Positions 9,219 through 17,880 of a stretch of DNA of 64,000 nt are shown here, piece by piece; position 1 is the stretch's first letter; every line of letters begins with the position of its first letter. Source of the DNA: Ferrigenium kumadai (lineage in GTDB: Bacteria; Pseudomonadota; Gammaproteobacteria; Burkholderiales; Gallionellaceae); assembly GCF_018324385.1 (NCBI RefSeq), contig NZ_AP019536.1, positions 2,480,001-2,544,000 on the forward strand. The letters run 5' to 3'. The translations under genes were made by a program, and so were the position numbers. The notes under the pieces are model-generated. The model was not told the origin of the DNA. It was given only the letters and a program-made list of their open reading frames with translations, and did not search any database.

Positions 9219-10470
9219 GACAGAGGTTCTGGATGACTTCAACCACTCGCGTGGGCATATCTTCTGCAGGCAGCGGACCGCTGTTGGTCTTGATCCAGTC
9301 CGCGATATCCTCGCGACTCATTCTCCTCCGCAGTTCTTCGAGCAACCCGCCAACGTCGGCAAGATCGTGTACGAATGCAGACATGGGGTAGCTGGTGAGC
9401 ACGGTCCCATAGCGTTGGCCGGCGAGCTTGCCGTATTGGGCCAGTAGCAGCGGCATCCCTAACAGGCTGGGAATCACAGCCGCCGAAGAAGGCTCGACCA
9501 ATGCCGCTTGGGCTCCCTGCAATCGGTGCACGAATTCCTCTTTGCCGCATAGGGCAATCCCCAACTCCTTCAGCCGCTCAGGCAATCCGGTGCGGTAATG
9601 CGCCGGGTGTAGCTTGACCACGAGATGCAGCCCTTGCCGATCAAGCGCCGCATGGGTATCCGCAAGGTGGCTAATGAACGCATCCTGATTAGCAAAAACA
9701 ACCCCGGCTTCAATCAAAGCGGTGTCTATGTAAATGATCTCGGCACTTTTTTCTCGATCGAATGAAAGCCAACTCCCGAGATCCTTTTCCTGCAGACCGA
9801 ACCCAAGCAGATCCGGATTGCCTACTGTATGAATACATCTTTCAGGAATCCCGTAGGTTCTTGCCATGTGTGAGACATCTGCCTCCGCATACACACAACC
9901 TGCCGTCGTGGTTGCTGCTCGAGGCGCGGGGATATTCTTCAACTGCAACTTCGCCGATATTTCACGGACGAAATCCAGCCACACCGACAATGGGGCTCCA
10001 GTATCAAGCAACGACTTCCAGTAAACCGGCCAGATCTTGGTCAGGTTCTTGCCCAGGCGCGTCCGGACAAGATTCAGCAATTTAATCCAGTTAAGCTTGT
10101 AGGGCCGGTCTGTGCCGGGGTCGACCGCCTGAACGGTGACTAGACCGTGGTAAACATGCAGAGTCGGAATTCCCAGATACTGGCAGTAATTGTTGAAGGC
10201 CTGGTGTGCCAGCGCGCGAGTTGAAAAGAAAAGGACGGCCGCTGGCTGCTCCTTTTCCAATATTTGCCTGAAGGACATCCTTCCATAGTAGGAGATGTCC
10301 CTGACCTCCAGCCGTCCGATCTTCTCCTCAACAGGGCGATTCAGATCGTGTCCCCAAGATCCTATGTGTACCAGAATGAGGCGATAGCCTCGCTTTTCCA
10401 GTTCCGGTACGAGACGTTCAAAATGTGGACTACCTTCCGTCCAGCTGTCAAAACCCAAAATCGTTTTCAT
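9187..10470 (-). CDS. Putative GT-B-fold glycosyltransferase, polysaccharide-assembly type
   Basis: This 427-residue soluble protein starts MKTILGFDSWTEGSPHFERL. It has an N-terminal Rossmann-like half with PTLHVYHGLVT, and a C-terminal half with LVVKLHPAHYRTGLPERLKELG and AALVEPSSAAVIPSLLGMPLLL. The latter pattern resembles CDP-glycerol glycerophosphotransferase-like and sialyltransferase-like GT-B enzymes (KxHP followed by a D/E-x-S-S loop). It lies directly downstream of pseI, 18 bases away. It is therefore a good candidate for transferring the CMP-activated nonulosonic acid made by the upstream genes. The family call is moderate; the substrate is inference from position. Confidence 0.55.
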   Translation of the reverse strand: MKTILGFDSWTEGSPHFERLVPELEKRGYRLILVHIGSWGHDLNRPVEEKIGRLEVRDISYYGRMSFRQILEKEQPAAVLFFSTRALAHQAFNNYCQYLGIPTLHVYHGLVTVQAVDPGTDRPYKLNWIKLLNLVRTRLGKNLTKIWPVYWKSLLDTGAPLSVWLDFVREISAKLQLKNIPAPRAATTTAGCVYAEADVSHMARTYGIPERCIHTVGNPDLLGFGLQEKDLGSWLSFDREKSAEIIYIDTALIEAGVVFANQDAFISHLADTHAALDRQGLHLVVKLHPAHYRTGLPERLKELGIALCGKEEFVHRLQGAQAALVEPSSAAVIPSLLGMPLLLAQYGKLAGQRYGTVLTSYPMSAFVHDLADVGGLLEELRRRMSREDIADWIKTNSGPLPAEDMPTRVVEVIQNLCHEPGSERPRA

Positions 10471-10488
10471 CGGCCAATCAGTAAAATT

Positions 10489-11547
10489 TCACTCATCGAT
10501 GAGCGGCAAAAGCACTGGTGTGTATCTGTCAACATCCACTACCACACGCTTACCAATAATATTCATCAAATATTTGGGGGCCAACCCAAATCCCGGGCGA
10601 ACGCTCCTCACCGAGTCCTCGGTAATCACGTCGCCAGCCTTCAGGTCTTTTACGAAATACAGGGATCTCCGGAACTTTACATTCCCCAGCTCGCTGGACT
10701 TGCGCCCGTAATCTACCCGCCCTAATGCTTCCCATGCGGTTCTGGCCCCCTGGCACAGAGCAGCCAGTTCCGCCGGCTCCAGAGAAAAGCTGTCGTCCGG
10801 GCCTCCTCCATCTCGGTTCAAGGTAAAGTGTTTTTCGATAATCGAGGCCCCCAGTGCCACACTCGCAATTGCAGTAGTGTTATCCAGAGTGTGGTCGGAC
10901 AGGCCGGTTACCAAACCAAAACGGCGAATCATATCAGGGATGGTACGCAGGTTGTAATCCGCCGCTGGAGCGGGGTAACCGCTGACACAATGCAAGATGG
11001 CAAGCTCCTTGCAGCCGCCCTCGCGGGCCGCTTCGACTGCTTCCCGGATTTCCTCCGCATCGGCCATCCCGGTGGAGATGATCATCGGCTTTCCTGTGCC
11101 CGCGACATACCTGATCAGCGGCAGATCAACGGCCTCGAACGAGGCGATCTTGTAGGCTGGGGTGTTGAGGTCCTCAAGCAGATCGACTGCCGTATTGTCG
11201 AAGGGGGAACTGAAAAGGGTGATACCGATCCTGCGAGCATGTTCGAAGAGCGGAGCATGCCACTCCCAAGGCATGTGAGCCTCGCGATAAAGGTCGTATA
11301 ACGTGCGTCCATCCCACAAACCGCCCCGAATCCTGAAATCTTCGCTGTCGCAATCCAGCGTGATTGTGTCAGGCTTGTAAGTCTGCAACTTGACGGCATC
11401 GGCGCCAGCTTTCTTTGCTTCTTCGATGATGCGTAGCGCCGTCTCAAGCTTACCATTATGGTTGGCTGAAAGCTCGGCGATGACATAGGGTGGTGAGTCT
11501 GCACTTATTGTGCGGCCAGCTATATGGATACGTTGCACTTCATCCAT
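10489..11547 (-). CDS. pseI: Pseudaminic acid synthase (NeuB family)
   Basis: This 352-residue NeuB-family enzyme should condense 2,4-diacetamido-2,4,6-trideoxy-L-altrose with phosphoenolpyruvate to give pseudaminic acid. The N-terminal TIM barrel shows YVIAELSANHNGKLETA, GADAVKLQTYKPDTITLD and SSPFDNTAVDLLEDL. PAYKIASFEAVDLPLI is followed by the SDHT metal-site segment. The C-terminal antifreeze-like SAF domain begins near residue 290 (FVKDLKAGDVITEDSVRSVRPG). The LWDGRTLYDLY insertion after FRIRGG is typical of PseI rather than sialic or legionaminic acid synthases. Its start overlaps pseH by 8 bases. Length and motifs are complete. Confidence 0.93.
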   Translation of the reverse strand: MDEVQRIHIAGRTISADSPPYVIAELSANHNGKLETALRIIEEAKKAGADAVKLQTYKPDTITLDCDSEDFRIRGGLWDGRTLYDLYREAHMPWEWHAPLFEHARRIGITLFSSPFDNTAVDLLEDLNTPAYKIASFEAVDLPLIRYVAGTGKPMIISTGMADAEEIREAVEAAREGGCKELAILHCVSGYPAPAADYNLRTIPDMIRRFGLVTGLSDHTLDNTTAIASVALGASIIEKHFTLNRDGGGPDDSFSLEPAELAALCQGARTAWEALGRVDYGRKSSELGNVKFRRSLYFVKDLKAGDVITEDSVRSVRPGFGLAPKYLMNIIGKRVVVDVDRYTPVLLPLIDE

Positions 11548-12073
11548 TATTTACCTCAGTTCTTGAGTTCCATTCTTCGCGCAAAAGCCCAAAGCAGATC
11601 AGGTCGTGATAGCCGTCAGCGCCTTTATGTTGCTGGCGCAACACTCCCTCCTGCTGAAAGCCAAGTTTACGATGGAAACGGATTGAGGCCTCATTAAAAT
11701 CTAACGCTTGACCGCATACCTTGTGAAGCCCTAACGTCCCGAAGGCGAAATTGAGCACTGTCACACCGAGTTTGTGTCCTGAGCCTTTCGCTGCCCCCGG
11801 CGCAGCGTAGAATCCCCAGTCAGCGATGCCCCCCGGCGCCACGCCACTAAAATGAACAAAACCGAGCGCCATCCCATCCTCTTCTACGATCAGAAGACGC
11901 CGCGTGGGATCTTGGGAGTTCCGTTCATACCATTGCCGGTGCTCAGTCAATGAAATCTCATGCTGAGTCAGCATATAGCGGCGTATGTCGGGCTCATTAC
12001 GCCAAGCCAATACCTGCTCGAGATCAGCATTTGTCATGCTACGGATTTGGCAATTCTTCTCAGTCATTTGCAT
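11540..12073 (-). CDS. pseH: GNAT-family N-acetyltransferase, PseH type
   Basis: This protein of about 177 residues begins CQIRSMTNADLEQVLAWRNEPDIRRYMLTQHEIS, the standard opening of PseH/RimJ-type GNAT enzymes. The acetyl-CoA loop is at GAAKGSGHKLG, and HKVCGQALDFNEASIRFHRKLGF follows. In the pathway it acetylates the 4-amino group of UDP-4-amino-4,6-dideoxy-L-AltNAc made by PseC. Two ATGs, at 12073 and 12067, are possible, both overlapping the end of pseG. Given the unusual extra genes in this locus, the acyl donor may not be acetyl-CoA. Confidence 0.88.
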   Translation of the reverse strand: MQMTEKNCQIRSMTNADLEQVLAWRNEPDIRRYMLTQHEISLTEHRQWYERNSQDPTRRLLIVEEDGMALGFVHFSGVAPGGIADWGFYAAPGAAKGSGHKLGVTVLNFAFGTLGLHKVCGQALDFNEASIRFHRKLGFQQEGVLRQQHKGADGYHDLICFGLLREEWNSRTEVNNG

Positions 12074-13163
12074 TCGTTATCATAGCTGCGAGGCGGCTAA
12101 CGCCAGCCCCGTCGGTAACTGCGATACAGGCTTGCTGCATGGCCAGTAACCTTTGCGCGCCCAGCAAGAGCGAAATCTTTTCATGTAGTTCTACGGCAAG
12201 TTGATCGCCGCTTTCCAAAAGTAACACGGCACCCATTTCCTTGAGTGCAGCAGCGCCTTCCCGTTGGTTGTCCGCCAATACCATTGTAAGAGTTGGTAAG
12301 CCCAAACAGCAGCGCTCCCAAGCTGAAGTACCTGCGGCCCCAATCGCCAGATCGCTGTCGGCCATCAGTTTCGCCATGTCCTGAACGTTCACCAGAACTT
12401 CTGTTGCCCAAGGAGTCTCCTTGGCCTTTTCTCGTACTTTAGTCAACCACGGCGCATGTGGCCCCATCACGACGGTAATCCGACAGTCCGCAGGCAAAGA
12501 GGAATCTTTCAGAGCATCGAGTACTCTGGTGGTGGCGTTGTCTTTGTCGACACCACCCATGGTAATTAGCAGGTGCTTGAGCTGTGGCGAGGCACGACGC
12601 GCGAGACTGTAATTGCGCAGAGCAGCGAACTCGGGGCGAATTAATGCGTATTTCGGACCGACGAGGACCGTGCAGCCGGCCGGCACCAAGTCAAAGTAGT
12701 CGGCAGCAACTCGGCCAGAATTTTGGTCCAGCAGCAGATCACAATCGTGCAGGCGATCTGCAAGGTCGTCAATAACCATCAGATGACGGCAGGCGGGGCG
12801 GAGTTGCCGTTCCCAGTTGGCATCGATGGCGTAATGATCGACAACCAGCCAGTCAGCTACGGTCTCGCCAATGCCAATTTTTGTCTGCGCCGCATCTGTG
12901 GGCCAGTCAGAACCGAGCCAGGCAGCGTGCGTACATTCCCTCGCCGAGGACGAATTGTAGTGAGCGTATTCCAGCTCAGGCAGAACATGAACCTTAAAAC
13001 CGCGTTGACGAATCAAATCGGTAAGGTTCCCTGGATGTGCGCGGCAGACAAATCGACAGCGCGCACCCCGCTGCTGCAGGGCGTCGGCAAGAGTAAGGCA
13101 TCGCATGACGTGGCCCGTGCCGATGTTAAGCGAAGCGTCGGCACGAAAAACGACATCACGCAT
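12060..13163 (-). CDS. pseG: UDP-2,4-diacetamido-2,4,6-trideoxy-beta-L-altropyranose hydrolase
   Basis: PseG releases UDP to give the free sugar that PseI uses. The 367-residue reading starts MRDVVFRADASLNIGTGHVMRC. The His of GTGH (residue 18) matches the catalytic His of characterised PseG. The body has the GT-B/MurG-like features VVDHYAID, LITMGGVD and AIGAAGTSAWERCCLGLP. I choose the ATG at 13163: it has AGGA five bases upstream and its first codons overlap the stop of the nitrilase gene. Longer readings up to 13250 would overlap that gene by about 90 bases. Length is close to the family norm. Confidence 0.9.
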   Translation of the reverse strand: MRDVVFRADASLNIGTGHVMRCLTLADALQQRGARCRFVCRAHPGNLTDLIRQRGFKVHVLPELEYAHYNSSSARECTHAAWLGSDWPTDAAQTKIGIGETVADWLVVDHYAIDANWERQLRPACRHLMVIDDLADRLHDCDLLLDQNSGRVAADYFDLVPAGCTVLVGPKYALIRPEFAALRNYSLARRASPQLKHLLITMGGVDKDNATTRVLDALKDSSLPADCRITVVMGPHAPWLTKVREKAKETPWATEVLVNVQDMAKLMADSDLAIGAAGTSAWERCCLGLPTLTMVLADNQREGAAALKEMGAVLLLESGDQLAVELHEKISLLLGAQRLLAMQQACIAVTDGAGVSRLAAMITNAND

Positions 13164-13944
13164 GGATTCCTGCATAAACTGCATCCCGTCGCGAGGAGAT
13201 TGTTGGGAACTCAGCACGGTAATTGCCCAAGGCTTGTGTATCGAGGACAATCAAATCGAGAGTATCCTCAAGTGCAATCATGGGCAATTTTTCACCGGAA
13301 GGAAAATAACAACACGTGCTTTTGCAGTATTCAACACCATTGCCGTCCGTTCCCGTCCGATTCACCCCCAGCATGCAGTACTGATTCTCGATGGCCCTGG
13401 CCCTAAGCAAAGTGTCCCAATGCAGGAACCGACGGGCTGGCCAATTTGCAATATTGATGACGAGGTCGGCACGACGCGCCATCGCGGTATACACCTCAGG
13501 AAAGCGCAAGTCGTAACAAACGGTTAGCCCAATATTGACATTGTCGATATTCGCTACGGCAAGCTTCTCCCCGCCCTTAAAGACCCGATCTTCCCCCGCA
13601 TGGACAAACGGGTGAATCTTGTCATATTCGGCCAGGACGATGCCCTTCGAATCAACAAGTACGGCTCGATTCAAGTAGAACCCTTTGTCCTTGGCGATAT
13701 AACCAAACACCACCGCAATTGAGTATTTTCGTGCGATTGATTGAAAAAAATGGGTGGTTTCAGAATCCGATATGACCTCGGCAAGCGATTCCGCCTCCAT
13801 GCAGTAGCCGGTCAACGTCATCTCTGGAAAGACAATTAGTTGAGCCCGCTCCTTTGCGGCGCGGGCGCATTGCCGTTCACAAGCAATTCGATTGACCGCC
13901 TTGTTCTTCCAAGCCTGATCTAGAGACGAAACCGCTATTTTCAA
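13156..13944 (-). CDS. Carbon-nitrogen hydrolase (nitrilase superfamily, omega-amidase-like) inside the pse operon
   Basis: This 262-residue protein keeps the full catalytic triad of the superfamily: Glu41 in FPEMTLTGY, Lys109 in EYDKIHPF and Cys143 in TVCYDLRFPE. NWPARRFLHWDTLLRARAIEN is also typical of Nit2/omega-amidase-like members. Translation starts at a TTG (13944) in a four-base TTGA overlap with the aminotransferase gene, so the two are coupled. No step of the published pseudaminic acid route needs such an enzyme. It may hydrolyse an amide or amidine on a sugar or a side-chain precursor, or clean up a damaged metabolite. The enzyme class is secure; the substrate is unknown. Confidence 0.85.
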   Translation of the reverse strand: MKIAVSSLDQAWKNKAVNRIACERQCARAAKERAQLIVFPEMTLTGYCMEAESLAEVISDSETTHFFQSIARKYSIAVVFGYIAKDKGFYLNRAVLVDSKGIVLAEYDKIHPFVHAGEDRVFKGGEKLAVANIDNVNIGLTVCYDLRFPEVYTAMARRADLVINIANWPARRFLHWDTLLRARAIENQYCMLGVNRTGTDGNGVEYCKSTCCYFPSGEKLPMIALEDTLDLIVLDTQALGNYRAEFPTISSRRDAVYAGIHA

Positions 13945-15305
13945 TTATTCCATTTCCTAAATACTGGCTTTACGGCATCGCCTATCAACTCTTTTGACAC
14001 CGCATCATTTGAAATTACTGAGCGCAGCTTAGCCCCCGTTTCCTCGATTGCTTCCACGGTGTAATTCAAATGCTCGTCATTATGCGAGTGCGTGATGCTT
14101 ATCCAAGGAATCAATATGCCTTTATCAACCATGTATTGATGGAAAAGCGTATGCAGTTCCGGCCAAAAATCGCCATTGGCTTTCGTACAAAGTATCTGCG
14201 GATTGGCGTCGAAACCAATAATTTTAACGTGATCGTTTAAGCTATTTTTCGATATGGCGTCTTTGACGCGAGCTTTCATGCGCCCGCCTAAAGACCAGAC
14301 ATGGGAAGTGACGTTTAGCCTATCGCAAGCCTTCAAAGTCGCAAGAGTCGCCGACAGGCCTACAGTTTCAGAACCATGGGTTTGAGACAATAAGAACACG
14401 CGTTCCTTATCATGGTGAATCCCTCCCAACTCCATAAGCTCCCGCTTACCGGCCAGAACAGAGCAAGAGTAGCCATTAGCAATGGCTTTGCCAAAGGCTG
14501 CCAAATCTGGATAGATGCCATACCTATGGTGAGACCCTCGAATATCAAATCTCATGCCCGCAATGTTTTCATCAAAAATCAGAACCGTGCCAGTCGCTTC
14601 GGTTTTTTCTCGCAGATATTTCAGGAAATTCGTATTGTTATCTCCATTACGGCTAATCCCTTCCACGGTATAGTCACTATCCCTCGGCTCTGCATAAGGA
14701 GAATCGTTTTTTACGGGTTCTAGAATTACTGCAGCAATCTGCCCCGGATATTGATCAAAGGCCTGCTCCACGCTTTCGATATCGTTATATTTAAACTTAA
14801 GCGTGTATTGGCGCTCGGTATCCAGCGTGCCAGAGTTCATTTCGGTTGAGCCAATGAACCAATCGTGGATTGCAAAAAACGGATGGGAACTGCAAACCAG
14901 CACATATTTGCGTCCGGTATAAGCACGGGATAATTTGACCGCGGCCGTAGTAACATCTGAACCGTTTTTTCCGAACTTGACCATCTCCGCACACGGCCAA
15001 AGACCCACTAAATATTCGGCAAGTTCATATTCTAAAATTCCTGGCCGAGTAAAGTTGGTACCTTTACGAATAGCGGCACATACCTGATCGTCTACCTCAT
15101 CAAACGCATGGCCAAGAATCATCACACGATTGCCCATGGCCCAATCGATAAAACGTTTTCCTTCAATATCCCAGCACTCAGCTCCCTTCGCGTGGGACAT
15201 GATTTTTGGGGCATTAGCTGGGAACTGGTCATCGCCTTTGCTATAGGTATGGCTGCCACCCGGAACAATTTGATGGAATCTCTTGTTAATCTGGTCGGAA
15301 TTCAT
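13941..15305 (-). CDS. Class III PLP enzyme, glutamate-1-semialdehyde aminomutase-like
   Basis: This 454-residue fold-type I PLP protein starts MNSDQINKRFHQIVPGGSHTYSKGD. It shows FIDWAMGNRVMILGHA, the cofactor-phosphate region FGKNGSDVTTAAVKLSRAYTGR, the Asp-containing VLIFDENIAGMRF and the Schiff-base lysine in AAFGKAIANGYS. It is related to HemL, but HemL would not be expected in a glycan operon, and the DE-N-IAGMRF region differs from HemL. The ATG at 15305 is preferred over an upstream codon because it avoids overlap with the previous gene. It probably installs or moves an amino group on a sugar or acyl precursor. It is coupled to the nitrilase gene downstream. Confidence 0.83.
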   Translation of the reverse strand: MNSDQINKRFHQIVPGGSHTYSKGDDQFPANAPKIMSHAKGAECWDIEGKRFIDWAMGNRVMILGHAFDEVDDQVCAAIRKGTNFTRPGILEYELAEYLVGLWPCAEMVKFGKNGSDVTTAAVKLSRAYTGRKYVLVCSSHPFFAIHDWFIGSTEMNSGTLDTERQYTLKFKYNDIESVEQAFDQYPGQIAAVILEPVKNDSPYAEPRDSDYTVEGISRNGDNNTNFLKYLREKTEATGTVLIFDENIAGMRFDIRGSHHRYGIYPDLAAFGKAIANGYSCSVLAGKRELMELGGIHHDKERVFLLSQTHGSETVGLSATLATLKACDRLNVTSHVWSLGGRMKARVKDAISKNSLNDHVKIIGFDANPQILCTKANGDFWPELHTLFHQYMVDKGILIPWISITHSHNDEHLNYTVEAIEETGAKLRSVISNDAVSKELIGDAVKPVFRKWNN

Positions 15306-15327
15306 GTTGATGCCTCTGAGTTGTGTA

Positions 15328-16125
15328 CTATCTGTGAAATATCGATGGTGCAACACTAACCCTTTTTAGAAAGGGGCCTGCATTATTGTAGCTATCATAA
15401 TAATGAGCGGGTATGTATTGCTGATTATCGCGGAACACATCGCCGGCCCCCTCATAGAGTTCAATAATATTTTCCAGTGTGAGCTCGGGCCCTAACATTT
15501 TATACACTTTCGAAATTACATCGAAATCTTCCTTGTAATCCAAGGTAAGGCGTATTTTGAGAAAATATTGCTGGGGGCACTCAAAATTTAAAATATTTCT
15601 ATGCTCCTCAAAAAAATAGGGGATTACATGCTCCCTTTGATGAGCGGTTTTTGCATTTAAAAACGCATCAGAAAGACTCTCGAACGAAAAAACATCAACA
15701 TCCATTCCATCCGGAAAGGAAAGAGGGAGCCGGTTCGTGACTAATTCATTCGTCTTATGAACTGATAGATAAGTATCGATGGCGTAATCCACTATTTTGG
15801 GGTCTATTAATGGACAGTCTGCCGTAATCCTCACGACAATATCAGCGTTATACAATTTGGCAGCATGATAGTACCGACCCGTTACATCATTAAGATCGCC
15901 ACGGAACACATCAACGCCGATGCGATTGCATTCCGCCTCTATCAAATCATCGGATTTATCGCTGCTAGTTGCCACAACAAGGGAACACTTGCTCTCGACT
16001 TTGCGCAATCTATTGACCAATACACCCAGCATCGTTGTATCTGAAATTTTGTATAACACCTTGCCAGGCAAGCGACTCGAAGTCATTCGAGCTTGGACAA
16101 TGATAACCGTATTACTTTGATTCAT
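15328..16125 (-). CDS. SpsF-like cytidylyltransferase, candidate CMP-nonulosonate synthetase
   Basis: This 265-residue protein opens VIIVQARMTSSRLPGKVL and carries VRITADCPLIDPKIVD, the signature of SpsF/KdsB-related cytidylyltransferases. CMP-activation of pseudaminic acid is normally done by PseF, a different branch of the family. No such gene lies among the other pse genes here, so this protein is the obvious candidate for that step. The reading overlaps the preceding oxidoreductase by 14 bases. Codon use is visibly more AT-rich here than in the flanking pse genes, which suggests acquisition from elsewhere. The nucleotidyltransferase class is secure; activity on a nonulosonic acid is inferred. 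Confidence 0.8.
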   Translation of the reverse strand: MNQSNTVIIVQARMTSSRLPGKVLYKISDTTMLGVLVNRLRKVESKCSLVVATSSDKSDDLIEAECNRIGVDVFRGDLNDVTGRYYHAAKLYNADIVVRITADCPLIDPKIVDYAIDTYLSVHKTNELVTNRLPLSFPDGMDVDVFSFESLSDAFLNAKTAHQREHVIPYFFEEHRNILNFECPQQYFLKIRLTLDYKEDFDVISKVYKMLGPELTLENIIELYEGAGDVFRDNQQYIPAHYYDSYNNAGPFLKRVSVAPSIFHR

Positions 16126-17014
16126 AATTGTTTAGCGCACCTTTTTCTACGACATCAATTGCCGCCATAATTCGATCTCGGTGACTTTTGGGGTGTTCTA
16201 CAGAATCATCAACAAATCTAACCAGCGCTTTCTTGAAGGCTGAAAAAGAATCCCTAAAGACAAGCTTCTTACTGCCAGCTCTCCCGAAGAATTGAATTTC
16301 AATACCTGTTGGCAGCGCCCCCAGGGACGTGAGGTTACAGGTCACCCCTGATTCCCATCGTAAACTCACTGCGGTACGATCTTGGGACTTGATACATGAA
16401 TATTTTTCAATATTACCCTGCGGCCCTAAGTTCTCTAAAATCGGATCTATGGCATGAATAATGTATTTATCCCAGCTATTTGGCACCAAGCCGGTCACAT
16501 GAGAAATTTCGCCTATATCAATCCGGTCTTGATCCGACAACAGCAATTCAGAGGCAAAACGCAGGGCCGAACAAGAAAAAATCTGGCCAGGGTACTGCTC
16601 CAGAGCAAACAGTGCCTCGGCGTCTGATACGGATAGCGCCATGGGCTTGTCTATATAAACCGGAAGCCCGGCTTTCAAAAATGGGCGTGCAAATTCAAGA
16701 TGGTTCTCTGCGTCGTCCCTCGCCAACAGTACGCCATCAATCTGGCCAATCATTTCTTCCGGCCTGGCCACCACGTGCTCGATCCGTGAGGCTTTGGCAA
16801 TATGCTTGGACTGTTCCAGTGACTGTGTCCAGATATGGCTTACCTGGGCATTTGAAATGAAGTCTTCCGGGTAGCGTTGTTTCGACAGATAGTCAGGAAT
16901 GACCGGAAAGCCACATTGCTGCATTGCCTCCATATCGTAGCCGTTAAAAATGGCAGACCAGGAATATGGATGCCCGTTACCTTTACTCATTCCGAGTACG
17001 CCAAGCCGCAACAT
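16112..17014 (-). CDS. Gfo/Idh/MocA-family oxidoreductase
   Basis: This 300-residue protein begins MLRLGVLGMSKGNGHPYSW. It shows the family path of a Rossmann half, DGVLLARDDAENH and then PVYIDKPMALS, where Asp replaces the more common Glu of the EKP motif. A C-terminal alpha/beta substrate domain follows. Members reduce or oxidise sugar nucleotides or cyclitols with NAD(P). It sits 2 bases downstream of an aldo/keto reductase and overlaps the SpsF-like gene, so it belongs to the extra block of the pse operon. It could oxidise or epimerise the nonulosonic acid or a precursor. The exact reaction cannot be read. Confidence 0.8.
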   Translation of the reverse strand: MLRLGVLGMSKGNGHPYSWSAIFNGYDMEAMQQCGFPVIPDYLSKQRYPEDFISNAQVSHIWTQSLEQSKHIAKASRIEHVVARPEEMIGQIDGVLLARDDAENHLEFARPFLKAGLPVYIDKPMALSVSDAEALFALEQYPGQIFSCSALRFASELLLSDQDRIDIGEISHVTGLVPNSWDKYIIHAIDPILENLGPQGNIEKYSCIKSQDRTAVSLRWESGVTCNLTSLGALPTGIEIQFFGRAGSKKLVFRDSFSAFKKALVRFVDDSVEHPKSHRDRIMAAIDVVEKGALNNYESK

Positions 17015-17016
17015 GA

Positions 17017-17880
17017 CTAGTTTATCCTCCAGCGCGTCGGATCAATGAGCTCAAGATCGTCGCTGCCGACATCTGGAAATCGATCTAAGCGCAAATGTGC
17101 CGCAGCAACAATGGCATTGAACTGCGTCAGTGAATCAACACCGACTACCACTCGTTCGATTTCTGGATATGACAAGACGAAACCCAAAGCCACCTCAAGC
17201 GGCGACTTACCCATGTCGAGACACTCCGACAACCAGTGGTCAAGTAGCGATTTCCACGGTTTGAACCACGCGGGGCGTCCGTCTGATTGCATGAGCAACA
17301 AACCTTGCAGAAAAGCAGAGCGCGTATGCACACGAACACCTTCTTGGTGCATTCGATACAGCCATCCTGAATCGACAAGTCTCCGGTCAAGAATGTTGAA
17401 AGGCGCCTGGACGAGGTCCGGTTTGAATACGCCCCAAAGCTGATCCAGCTCTGCCGGCGTATAAATTGAGAAACCAACCGCACTTACAAAACCTCTATCC
17501 CTCATATCGCGCAGGGCGTTACAGTAGGCTGCACCATGCTTACCAAGCAAATCGGCAGGCCTATGTAACAGCAAAGCATCAAGCCGATCGATGTTAAGGC
17601 GCTTCCTGGAGCCAACCAGTTGCCCCTCTAGCCATGAATCCACATCGACGACATCACTTGGCAAAGGCGGGAGTTTGCTGACCACTTTCCAACCCGACAC
17701 GCCAATCTGCCCAAGCCGAGCTTCACTATCACCATATGCAATAGCGGTATCCAAGGTATCGATGCCGGCACCTCTCGCTTTTTCCAGGATTTCGGCAGCA
17801 GCGGAACCCGACACTTGACCAATTGAGTTTGCGACACCATAACTCAAACCAAACTGTGCGGTACCCAGCGCCAGCCTCAC
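17017..17880 (-). CDS. Aldo/keto reductase in the pse operon
   Basis: This 287-residue (alpha/beta)8-barrel enzyme shows the complete AKR tetrad: Asp44 and Tyr49 in DTAIAYGDSE, Lys69 in VVSKLPP and His106 in LLLHRPADLL. Translation starts at GTG 17880 in a GTGA overlap with the end of pseC. An aldo/keto reductase is an occasional extra member of pseudaminic or legionaminic acid clusters, but its step is not part of the canonical six-enzyme route. Here it is followed at once by a second oxidoreductase, so a two-step redox change on a sugar or side chain is plausible. Confidence 0.85.
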   Translation of the reverse strand: MRLALGTAQFGLSYGVANSIGQVSGSAAAEILEKARGAGIDTLDTAIAYGDSEARLGQIGVSGWKVVSKLPPLPSDVVDVDSWLEGQLVGSRKRLNIDRLDALLLHRPADLLGKHGAAYCNALRDMRDRGFVSAVGFSIYTPAELDQLWGVFKPDLVQAPFNILDRRLVDSGWLYRMHQEGVRVHTRSAFLQGLLLMQSDGRPAWFKPWKSLLDHWLSECLDMGKSPLEVALGFVLSYPEIERVVVGVDSLTQFNAIVAAAHLRLDRFPDVGSDDLELIDPTRWRIN

